In this document: positions 45,500-53,096 of the stretch, in pieces
How positions within the stretch are numbered: position 1 is the stretch's first letter
Layout: each line of letters begins with the position of its first letter
Origin: Plesiocystis pacifica SIR-1
Lineage (GTDB): Bacteria > Myxococcota_A > Polyangia > Nannocystales > Nannocystaceae
DNA length: 64,000 bases
Direction: 5' to 3'
NCBI RefSeq assembly: GCF_000170895.1
Contig: NZ_ABCS01000014.1
Location: forward strand, 62,001 to 126,000
Position numbers and translations under genes: made by a program
The notes under the pieces: model-generated
Databases searched by the model: none
The model's input: only the letters and a program-made list of their open reading frames with translations
What the model was told of the DNA's origin: nothing

Positions 45500-48331
45500 A
45501 TGAACAAGCAAAGCATCTACCGCACCATCACCTTGCTGAGTCTGCCCGCAGCCCTGCTCGCGGGCTGCGACACCCAAGAACAGTCGGGCCAGGTCTACGA
45601 CCGCGCCACCTTGACCCAGATCGAGCTCGACGCCGAGGCCCTCCACGTCCTCGACCCGGCCCGCGTGACCGTAGCCGCCGACGTCGACAGCGAGGCCTTC
45701 TCGACGGACCTGGTCGTCGGCCTGCGCAGCACCACCGAGGACGCCGGCTGCGTGCTCGGGGCGATGAAGCTCGACCACGCCGAGGACGGCGAGGCCAGCT
45801 TCATCGGCGAGTCCGAGTTCATCATCAACGCCAGCTGCGCCAAGCTGGTCGAGGGCGGCGAGGTCGAGGCCTTCGTGGCCTTCGACCCGTGGAACCGCCT
45901 GGGCGACTCCCAAGCCAACGACGCCGCCTACGAGGCGGCCGGCGGTGACCTCTACCGCATCGTCTCGAGCGCGGCCATGGACGAGAGCGCCTGCGACAGC
46001 TGCGAGACCTACCTGCCCATCGCGGCCTCCCCGGGCCTCGACGCCCAGCTGCGCGAGCTCAACGTGTCCTCGACCCTCGCCGTGCTCCGCGTCGACGAGG
46101 CCGCGCCGACCCGCGACCCCGAGTCGGGCCTGCAGCTGGCCGGCGGCGCCCGGACCCCGGACTTCAGCGTGTCCGAGAGCCTGCGCGTGACCGGCCTCGA
46201 CAAGGGCCAGGGCCTCGACGACGGGCGCGTGTCCGTGCGCCACAGCATCCGCCCCCTGGGCAGCTCCGACGCGGGCCTGCCCCTGCTCGAGCTCAGCCCC
46301 GAGGGCCTGCGCGAGTCCACGCCGGTCAGCGTCTCCGGTCCCCACACCATCGACTCGGCCGCGGGCCTCTACGTCGAGGGCGCGGCCCGGGACGCCATCG
46401 TCGGCGGCGCGTGGTCCCACCTCGAGGACTTCGAGCTGGTGACCTGCGTCGAGACCGAGTTCGACCAGGCCGTCTACCCCGGTGAGCTGGCCGCCCGCGA
46501 CAACGACTGCGGGGCCGTGCCCGTGGTCGTGATCCGCGAGGCCGCCGAGGGCCCCGAGGCCGAGGCCCTGGCGGGCGCCGCCGCGGTCCGCTCGGCCGAG
46601 AGCTGGGGCGACGACTGGGGCTGGAGCAACTCGACCTTCGGCTACTCGGGGGTCGACTTCGACGCCTGGCTCGACATCAACGCGTCCGAGAGCGCGACCC
46701 AGACCTACGGCGGCATCTCCGTGGTCAACGCCGGCTCGTGGTTCGAGGCCGGGGTCAACTCGACGGCGACGGTGTTCGACATCGGCATCAACATCATCGA
46801 CCTCTACGCGACCTTCATCGCCTACGACGACGGCGGGGGCACGGCGGCCATGGGCGCCTCGCTGTTCTTCACCGACTTCATCGATCCGTTCAACATCACC
46901 ATCGCCGAGGGCGAGGCGGTCTCGCTCCAGAACATGTTCGACTGGGCCGGCCTCGACATCGACCCCAGCTTGTCCCTCGAGTACGTGCTCGCGGGCGTCG
47001 ACTTCGACGACGGCTGCGGCAACGTGACCGCCGCCATGAAGGCCGCCGGCACCATCGGCATCAACACCGACGAGACCACGATCACCGTGGACTCGACGCC
47101 GACCGGGGCCAAGGTCACCGGCGTGATCACGCCCTACCTCAACCTCGCGGCCATCGCCGAGACCTCCGTGTCCTACGGCGAGTACCTCAGCGGCGGCGTG
47201 ACCGTGACCTTGAACCTGCTCAACATCGACGTGCCGTTCACGGCCACGGCCGAGTACCGGCGGGGCAACAACGGGACCAACCAGCTGATCTTCACCCAGC
47301 TGGCCCAGGCGGTGATCACCGTGCTCAGCGGCGACATCACCTACTACATCAAGTACAAGATCCCGTGGCCGCTGTGCTGGGCCAACTGCACCAAGAAGCA
47401 CACCGGCACCCTGCTCGACTGGAACGGCTACACGGCCCCGGCCCTGACCCTGTTCTCGGCCACGCAGACCGTCAGCTGGGCCGCAGGACCCAGCAGCTGC
47501 GGCAACGACGTGTGCGAGTGGGACGAGGGCAGCTCGTGCTCCGAAGACTGCGGGCCGAGCTGGATGTACGCCGACCGCGTCGACGCCGACGAGAACTGGA
47601 TCGACGTCTACTTCCCCTACAGCTTCTCCAACCCCGTGGTCATCGTCGGGCCCGCGTCCTACAACGGCAGCGACCCCGCCGTGGTCCGCGTGCGCAACGT
47701 GACCAGCTCGGGCTTCCAGCTGCGCGTCGAGGAGTACGCCTACGACGACGGCGACCACGCCTACGAGCAGGTCGCCTACATGGTGCTCGAGGAGGGCACG
47801 CACACCGCCCCCGACGGCACGACCTGGGAGGTCGGGACCAAGACCGGCGTCGAGGTCACCGAGGAGACCAAGAGCTTCTCGAACAGCTTCTCGAGCGCGC
47901 CGCTGCTGCTGGCCTCGAGCCAGACCTACAACGGCAGCGACCCCATGACCGTGCGCGTCGACAACCTCGGCGCGTCGAGCTTCGGGGTGTGGTGCGAGGA
48001 GGAGGAGGCCAAGGTCGAGGCCGGCGAGGGCCACAACGCCGAGACCATCGGCTACGTCGCCATCGACGGCACCCCGGCGAGCTGGCCCGGCGACGGCTAC
48101 AAGGTCAACTACAGCAAGAGCAACGCCGTCGACGAGAACTGGGACAGCTTCTTCAGCGGCGCGATCGAGCTCAAGGTCCAGGAGGAGCTGTCCCACGACG
48201 CCGAGGTCGACCACGCCGACGAGACCCTGCACGTGCTGCGCATGTCCCGGGACAGCGGCGGCGGCGAGCTGATCTTCGCCCAGGACGTGACCAACTCGGG
48301 CACGGACTCGTGCACCATCCGCTGGCGCTGA
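45500..48331 (+). CDS. large lipoprotein with tandem H-type-lectin-like repeats
   Basis: A 943-residue secreted protein. The signal peptide ends with an excellent lipobox (LPAALLAGC). Residues about 30-360 are mixed with few Cys; residues about 370-660 are rich in Gly/Thr/Val strands (GISVVNAGSWFEAGVNSTAT; GVITPYLNLAAIAETSVSYG), perhaps a beta-barrel. A Cys unit CGNDVCEWDEGSSCSEDCG follows, a motif common in myxobacterial secreted proteins. The end contains two similar domains, about residues 687-777 and 780-940, each with NGSDPAVVRVRN or NGSDPMTVRVDN followed by an EEE/EYA strand and GYVA/AYMV, the pattern of H-type lectins, which bind glycans. It probably decorates the surface and binds sugars. 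GAACCAACC precedes the ATG; a hairpin terminator follows the stop. Confidence 0.85.
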   Translation: MNKQSIYRTITLLSLPAALLAGCDTQEQSGQVYDRATLTQIELDAEALHVLDPARVTVAADVDSEAFSTDLVVGLRSTTEDAGCVLGAMKLDHAEDGEASFIGESEFIINASCAKLVEGGEVEAFVAFDPWNRLGDSQANDAAYEAAGGDLYRIVSSAAMDESACDSCETYLPIAASPGLDAQLRELNVSSTLAVLRVDEAAPTRDPESGLQLAGGARTPDFSVSESLRVTGLDKGQGLDDGRVSVRHSIRPLGSSDAGLPLLELSPEGLRESTPVSVSGPHTIDSAAGLYVEGAARDAIVGGAWSHLEDFELVTCVETEFDQAVYPGELAARDNDCGAVPVVVIREAAEGPEAEALAGAAAVRSAESWGDDWGWSNSTFGYSGVDFDAWLDINASESATQTYGGISVVNAGSWFEAGVNSTATVFDIGINIIDLYATFIAYDDGGGTAAMGASLFFTDFIDPFNITIAEGEAVSLQNMFDWAGLDIDPSLSLEYVLAGVDFDDGCGNVTAAMKAAGTIGINTDETTITVDSTPTGAKVTGVITPYLNLAAIAETSVSYGEYLSGGVTVTLNLLNIDVPFTATAEYRRGNNGTNQLIFTQLAQAVITVLSGDITYYIKYKIPWPLCWANCTKKHTGTLLDWNGYTAPALTLFSATQTVSWAAGPSSCGNDVCEWDEGSSCSEDCGPSWMYADRVDADENWIDVYFPYSFSNPVVIVGPASYNGSDPAVVRVRNVTSSGFQLRVEEYAYDDGDHAYEQVAYMVLEEGTHTAPDGTTWEVGTKTGVEVTEETKSFSNSFSSAPLLLASSQTYNGSDPMTVRVDNLGASSFGVWCEEEEAKVEAGEGHNAETIGYVAIDGTPASWPGDGYKVNYSKSNAVDENWDSFFSGAIELKVQEELSHDAEVDHADETLHVLRMSRDSGGGELIFAQDVTNSGTDSCTIRWR

Positions 48332-48364
48332 GCCAGGCGCGGGCGCTGAGCCCCGCGCGCTGAC

Positions 48365-48410
48365 CGAGGTCCCGACCTCGAGAGGGGGAGTCCAGCCGGG
48401 CTCCCCCTTT
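48365..48410 (+). terminator. hairpin terminator after the lectin-like lipoprotein
   Basis: Two consecutive hairpins: CGAGGT-CCCG-ACCTCG (48365-48380), then AGGGGGAG with loop TCCAGCCGGG and CTCCCCCT (48383-48408) ending in TTT. The second is a plausible intrinsic terminator. Confidence 0.6.
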
Positions 48411-48542
48411 GCGTGTGCTCCGACCCCGGCCGTCGCCTCGGTGTCAGCCGCCCATCGCCCGCCTCCGCGGGCGCCCGCCCCCGAGTTCATCGACGCAGAC
48501 AAAGCGGTAGACGGCCGGCGCGGGCTTGGGTTTGCTGTAGCC

Positions 48543-50954
48543 GTGGACGTCACGGAGATCGAGGCCGCGCGGGTCCGGGCCGTGGTCCGGGAGCGGCTCC
48601 TGGGCAAGGCGGCCGAGGGGCCGCGCGTGGCCCACTTCCGCGTGCTCGAGCCCCTCGGCGAGGGCGCGAGCGCGGTGGTCTACGCCGCCCACGACGAGCG
48701 CCTCGATCGCCGCGTCGCCCTCAAGATCTACCGCGAGGCGATGTCCGAGGGTCAGCGCCTGCGCATGCAGCGAGAGGCCCAGGCCCTCGCGCGGGTCAAC
48801 CATCCCAACGTCGTCGCCATCTACGAGGTGACCGAGCACGCGGGCGCCCTGAGCCTGGCCATGGAGTTCGTGCCGGGCGCGACCCTCGAGGCCTGGCAAC
48901 GCGAGGCGCGGCCTCCCTGGCGCGCGCGGGTGGCCGCCTACGTCCAGGCCGCGCGGGGCCTCGCGGCCCTGCACGCGGCGGGGCTGGTCCACCGCGACTT
49001 CAAGCCGAGCAACGCCATGCGCGACGAACACGGCCGGGTCCGGGTCCTCGATCTGGGCCTGGGGGCCCGGGACGCGGTCCCCAACGCGCCCACGCCCCAG
49101 CCGGACGCGGGGCCCCTGGACATGGCGCTGACCCAGACCGACGCCCTGGTCGGGACGCCGGCCTACATGGCCCCGGAGCAGCTCGACGGCGACGCGGCCG
49201 GCCCCGCCGCGGACCAGTTCGCGCTGTGCGTCTCGCTGTGGGAGGCCCTGTTTGGCGCCCGCCCCTTCCCGGGCGCGACCTTGATCGAGCTGCGCGACGC
49301 GATCGCGGACGGCCCGGTCCTGCCTACCGAGCCCGAGACCGTGTCTGCGCCGGAGCTGCCGCGTCGCGTCCGTCGACGGCTCCTGGCCTGCCTCGGCCGC
49401 GGGCTGTCCGAGCACCCCGAGGACCGCTGGCCCGAGCTCGCCGCCCTGGCGGCGGAGCTCGAGACCGTCGCCAACCCGAGCCCACGCCGACCGTCGACCT
49501 GGGCCCTGGCCGCCGTCGCCGGAGCCTCGGGGCTGTGCCTGCTCGGCGCGTGGGCGCTGACGAACGCGGGCCCCAGCGCGCCCTCGCCGAGCCCAGGTCC
49601 CCAGCTGACACCACCGAGCCCGGCCGCGCCCCAACTCGGCGAGCCCCAACTCGACGAGCCCTCCGGCGCGTCTGGCTTCGTCGGCTCGAGCCGCGGCGGC
49701 GGGCCCTTTTGGCCGATCCTCGCGGGCCGTGGTTGGCGCGAGGGCTACACCCAAGCCCTCGCCGCCGACTTCGGCGGGAGCCCCCACGACGACCTGCTGC
49801 ACGTCGACGCGAGCTCGGGGCACGCCGAGCTGTGGCTGTCCGACGGTCGCGGCGGCTGGAGCCCCGAGTTCCGCGCCGACGGGTGGGCGACCCGGCGCCA
49901 GCTCCTGCGCCTCCCGGCCTCCCCGAGCTGGGCCCCCGAGGGCGTGACCCTCCTCGTCCACGCCGCCAGCGGCCGCGACGAGCTGCGCGCCCACGTCGAC
50001 GGGGCGTGGCGCCCTGCCCTGCCCCTGGACCTGCCCCCCGAGCTCGAGCTGCTCGCCGTCCGGCGCACCGACGAGGGGCTCGAGCTCCTCGCCCGCGAGG
50101 CGTCCTCGAGCGCGCTGCGAGCCCTGACCCTGCTGCCGCCGACCGCCTCCGAGCCCGGGCGCGTGGAGGAGCGCTGGCGCGGCGACTGGGGCCCAGGGGT
50201 GCGCCTCGTCGCCCTCGACCTCGACGACGACGGGCGCGACGAGCTCGCCCGCGCGAGGCCCTCGCAGCGGGAAAGGACGGCCCTCGAGCCCGACTGGGAG
50301 CTCGATCTGCTCCGCCCCGTCCCGACCGAGGCGGGCTTCGAGCTCGCGGCTTCGACGGCGCTCCCGGGGCCCGTCGAGCTGCGCGTCGGCGCCTTGGACC
50401 CCCGCGGCGCGCGGGACGACCTGTTGGTCCTCGACCCCGCCCGCGGCCACGCCCAGGTGTTCACCACCACCCCGGGTCTGGAGCGGCGCGGCCAGGCTGA
50501 GGTCGACCCCTGGTCCGTGGTCACGCCCCTGAACTTCACCGGCGTGACCGGACCCTCGGCCCTCGACGAGGTCTACTTTTACGGCGCCGAGCAGCCCCCC
50601 GCGCGGCCCGTCCTCGACCCCGGCGCGACCGTGTCGGGCGTCCTCCAGTCCACCGACCTCGACAACCCCGCGCGCCCGGGCTGCGCCGCCGACGACTACC
50701 TGCTGACCGCGACCGCCCCCGAGCGCCTGCGCGTGTCCGTGGAGCTCGAGGGCCGCCCCGAGGCCGAGCCCGTGTTTGGCCTGACCCTCGTCGACACCGG
50801 CACGGGCCGGCCCGCGACCTGGGCCGGACCGGACGACGCCGCCGAGCCCTCCGTGGACCTCGAGCTGCCGGCGGGGGTCGAGGTCGTCGTCCGCGTCACC
50901 GCCCTCGACCCGAGCGCCCGCGGCCCCTACACGCTGCGCGCGACGAGGCGCTGA
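48543..50954 (+). CDS. transmembrane Ser/Thr kinase with extracellular FG-GAP/PPC-like domains
   Basis: An 803-residue receptor-type kinase. The N-lobe has a Gly-rich loop (LGEGASAVVYAAHDERL) and the ATP Lys (RRVALKIY). The catalytic loop is VHRDFKPSN, the metal motif is DLGLGA (DLG for DFG, still with Asp), and the activation end is GTPAYMAPEQL. A transmembrane helix near residue 325 (WALAAVAGASGLCLLGAWAL) is followed by a Pro-rich neck. Three FG-GAP-like units follow (ADFGGSPHDDLLHVDASSG; ALDLDDDGRDELARA; ALDPRGARDDLLVLDPA), then a pre-peptidase C-terminal-like sandwich. The sigma factor gene begins 9 bases after its stop. GTG at 48543 is chosen because VDVTEIEAARVRAVVRERL is the usual opening; a GTG at 48441 is an alternative. 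Confidence 0.88.
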   Translation: MDVTEIEAARVRAVVRERLLGKAAEGPRVAHFRVLEPLGEGASAVVYAAHDERLDRRVALKIYREAMSEGQRLRMQREAQALARVNHPNVVAIYEVTEHAGALSLAMEFVPGATLEAWQREARPPWRARVAAYVQAARGLAALHAAGLVHRDFKPSNAMRDEHGRVRVLDLGLGARDAVPNAPTPQPDAGPLDMALTQTDALVGTPAYMAPEQLDGDAAGPAADQFALCVSLWEALFGARPFPGATLIELRDAIADGPVLPTEPETVSAPELPRRVRRRLLACLGRGLSEHPEDRWPELAALAAELETVANPSPRRPSTWALAAVAGASGLCLLGAWALTNAGPSAPSPSPGPQLTPPSPAAPQLGEPQLDEPSGASGFVGSSRGGGPFWPILAGRGWREGYTQALAADFGGSPHDDLLHVDASSGHAELWLSDGRGGWSPEFRADGWATRRQLLRLPASPSWAPEGVTLLVHAASGRDELRAHVDGAWRPALPLDLPPELELLAVRRTDEGLELLAREASSSALRALTLLPPTASEPGRVEERWRGDWGPGVRLVALDLDDDGRDELARARPSQRERTALEPDWELDLLRPVPTEAGFELAASTALPGPVELRVGALDPRGARDDLLVLDPARGHAQVFTTTPGLERRGQAEVDPWSVVTPLNFTGVTGPSALDEVYFYGAEQPPARPVLDPGATVSGVLQSTDLDNPARPGCAADDYLLTATAPERLRVSVELEGRPEAEPVFGLTLVDTGTGRPATWAGPDDAAEPSVDLELPAGVEVVVRVTALDPSARGPYTLRATRR

Positions 50955-50963
50955 GCTGCACCC

Positions 50964-51644
50964 ATGGCTGACGACTACGAACTCCTCGAGCGCTGGCGAC
51001 GGGGCGACAACGCGGCCGCGGAGCGCCTGTTCGAGCGGCACTTCGACGCCATCTTCCGGTTCTTCTCGGCCAAGGCCGGCGGCGGCGCGGGGGTCGAGGA
51101 TCTGGTCCAGGAGACCTTCCTCGCCGCCCTCCAGGCCCGCGATCGGGTGCGCGAGGCGAGCTTCCGGGCCTACCTGTTTGGCGTCGCCCGGCACGTGCTG
51201 TTCGCCCACTACCGCCAGGTCCGGCGGCGCCGGGCCGTCGACCCCATCGACACCGCCGACGAGGACATCGGCGCCCTCAGCCTCGCAACCTTGGCGCCCA
51301 CGGCCAGCGGCGTGCTGATCCGCCGCGCCGAGGAGCGCCTGCTGCTCGAGGCCCTGCGCCGCCTGCCCCTCGATCACCAGATCGTCATCGAGCTGGTCCA
51401 CTGGGAGAACCTGCGCGGGCCCGAGGTCGCGGCGATCCTCGGGGTCAGCCTGGCCGCCATGCGCAGCCGCCTGCACCGAGCCAAGCGCGAGCTCCAGCGT
51501 CAGCTCGAGGGCCTGGCCAGCTCGCCGGAGCTGCTCGAGAGCACCGTCTCCGACCTCGACGCCTGGGCCCAAAAACTCCGCAGCGCGCCCGCGCCAAAAG
51601 AGCCCAGCCCCCACCCCGGGCAGGGTTCGCCCGAGGACCCTTGA
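50964..51644 (+). CDS. ECF-family RNA polymerase sigma factor
   Basis: A 226-residue sigma-70 family protein. Region 2 is clear: LLERWRRGDNAAAERLFERH, GVEDLVQETFLAALQAR and FRAYLFGVARHVLFAHYRQ. Region 4 is LLLEALRRLPLDHQIVIELV with the helix-turn-helix LRGPEVAAILGVSLAAMRSRLHRAKREL. The tail (SAPAPKEPSPHPGQGSPEDP) is Pro/Ser-rich and could be a phosphorylation or contact site. There is no anti-sigma gene nearby; instead a receptor kinase sits directly upstream, 9 bases away, so control by phosphorylation is likely, as in kinase-linked ECF groups. The downstream protease lipoprotein is a candidate target. Confidence 0.93.
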   Translation: MADDYELLERWRRGDNAAAERLFERHFDAIFRFFSAKAGGGAGVEDLVQETFLAALQARDRVREASFRAYLFGVARHVLFAHYRQVRRRRAVDPIDTADEDIGALSLATLAPTASGVLIRRAEERLLLEALRRLPLDHQIVIELVHWENLRGPEVAAILGVSLAAMRSRLHRAKRELQRQLEGLASSPELLESTVSDLDAWAQKLRSAPAPKEPSPHPGQGSPEDP

Positions 51645-51708
51645 CCCGGAGACTCCTCACGACTTTTTTGAGAATGCTTTCGCCGACTGCTTCCACGTCG
51701 TCGGTGTG

Positions 51709-53028
51709 ATGCATGACGCACGCTTTCCCCTCTCCCCCTCCCTGCTCGCCCTCTCGATGTGCGCGGCCCTGACCGCCTGCGGCGGCGAGGTCGACTCGTC
51801 CATCGAGATCGATCCTGCCGACCTCGCCCCGCCCGACGAGGCCACCTTCGCGGGCCAACACCCCGCAGCCCGCGACGCCATGCCGGAGCCCCTGGCGCGC
51901 TCCCGTGACTCGGACGGCAGCGACGACCCCGAGCTCCAGGCCTTCCTGGCCGCCGCCCCCGGGGTCCTGGCCTGGGAGCCGGTCCGGGGTGACGAAGCCC
52001 CCGACGCGGCCTTGAGCCGGATCGCCGCGAGCCACGACGACGCCGAGGCCGAGTTCCGCTACGTCGGCATGGTCACCGCCCGCGGCCACTACCTCGTCGA
52101 GATCGAAGGCGCGGCCATGGACGACGTGCTCGCCCACGTCGAGATGATCGCCGAGGCCGGCACCACCCACCCCTCCGGCGACGCCCAGGTCCCGGCCGAC
52201 TACGCCGCCGAGGACGAGTTCCGCGGGTGGAGCAACGGCGCCGACAGTCGTCAGCGCAAGACCGGCACCAACATCCCGGCCATGCTCGGCCAGGTCAACT
52301 TCGGCTGCACCGGCGCGCTGATCGGCCGACGCCTGGTCCGCACCGCGGCTCACTGCATCGTCGGCCACACCACCAACGGCAACGGCTCGATCCCCTCCTC
52401 GATCAACTTCTCCTACCGCCGCGACGCGGGCACCACCCCGGTCTCGGTGTGGACCAACTCCTTTTATTACGGCGGCGCCTACATCCCCAACGACTGCGCT
52501 CAGTCCACGACCGCCGACTACTCCTTTGGCTACCGCAACAACTTCGACGCCTGCACCTGGTCGGACTGGGCCATCCTGATCCTGCCCAGCAACTGGAACG
52601 GCAACGTCTGGCACTCGTGGTTCGGCTACAAGGGCCTCGTCGGCAACGACATCGACATGGAGCTGCGCAACGGCGGGTACCCGGCCTGCGAGCGCTGGAA
52701 CAGCGCCACCATGCAGTGGGAGGACTACCCCGAGGCCCCCGCGAACTGCGTCGACAACGCCTACTACGAGGACAGCTCGTGGCCCTGCGAGGTCTCGGCG
52801 TGGACCAACGGCACGAGCAAGTTCCGCACGGGCTGCGACTCCTCGCCGGGCCACTCGGGCGGCCCCGTGTGGCAGGAGAACACCGCCTACCTCATCGGCC
52901 ACGTCCAGTGGCAAGACTGCTCGACCTGCCCCTCGGGCTCGACCAACCGCGAGGCGCCGAACCACATCCTCGGCCACGACAGCTGGCTGTTCAACTTCCA
53001 AAACCAGCTGCGCAGCCAGTTCCCCTGA
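51709..53028 (+). CDS. trypsin-like serine protease lipoprotein
   Basis: A 439-residue secreted protease. The signal peptide (SLLALSMCAALTAC) has a good lipobox (LTAC). Residues about 25-190 look like a propeptide (acidic, helical). The protease domain shows the triad: His-215 in VRTAAHCIVG, Asp-286 in WSDWAILIL and Ser-383 in SSPGHSGGPVW. Two Cys pairs (NDCAQ/DACTW; PACERW and CEVSAW, CDSSP, CSTC) probably form disulfides. The chymotrypsin fold with the sequence GHSGGPVW is nearer to bacterial glutamyl-endopeptidase/V8-like enzymes. It lies 64 bases downstream of the sigma factor. ATG at 51709 is used; a GTG one codon upstream is equivalent. Confidence 0.9.
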   Translation: MHDARFPLSPSLLALSMCAALTACGGEVDSSIEIDPADLAPPDEATFAGQHPAARDAMPEPLARSRDSDGSDDPELQAFLAAAPGVLAWEPVRGDEAPDAALSRIAASHDDAEAEFRYVGMVTARGHYLVEIEGAAMDDVLAHVEMIAEAGTTHPSGDAQVPADYAAEDEFRGWSNGADSRQRKTGTNIPAMLGQVNFGCTGALIGRRLVRTAAHCIVGHTTNGNGSIPSSINFSYRRDAGTTPVSVWTNSFYYGGAYIPNDCAQSTTADYSFGYRNNFDACTWSDWAILILPSNWNGNVWHSWFGYKGLVGNDIDMELRNGGYPACERWNSATMQWEDYPEAPANCVDNAYYEDSSWPCEVSAWTNGTSKFRTGCDSSPGHSGGPVWQENTAYLIGHVQWQDCSTCPSGSTNREAPNHILGHDSWLFNFQNQLRSQFP

Positions 53029-53054
53029 GCCGCGCTCCGACGCGCACCAACACC

Positions 53055-53085
53055 GGCCGAGGGTGGCTCGCCGCTGCCCTCGGCC
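53055..53085. terminator. possible hairpin between convergent protease and helicase genes
   Basis: A 9-bp stem (GGCCGAGGG paired with CCCTCGGCC) with a 13-base loop lies between the two stops. There is no T run, so it is only a candidate. Confidence 0.35.
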
Positions 53086-53096
53086 CGCGCGTCAGG

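Noticed and set aside
45101..48607. A minus-strand open frame of more than 1100 codons opposite the lectin-like lipoprotein
   Set aside because: Antisense shadow: Val/Gly/Ala/His-rich low complexity, while the plus strand has a lipobox and recognisable domains.
48444..51614. A minus-strand open frame spanning the kinase and sigma genes
   Set aside because: Antisense shadow; the plus strand encodes intact kinase and sigma-factor motifs.
51645..51708. An ECF-type promoter for the protease gene (GAGAAT and CGTC boxes)
   Set aside because: Boxes are too short and their spacing too loose to claim; left as a hypothesis in the cluster finding.
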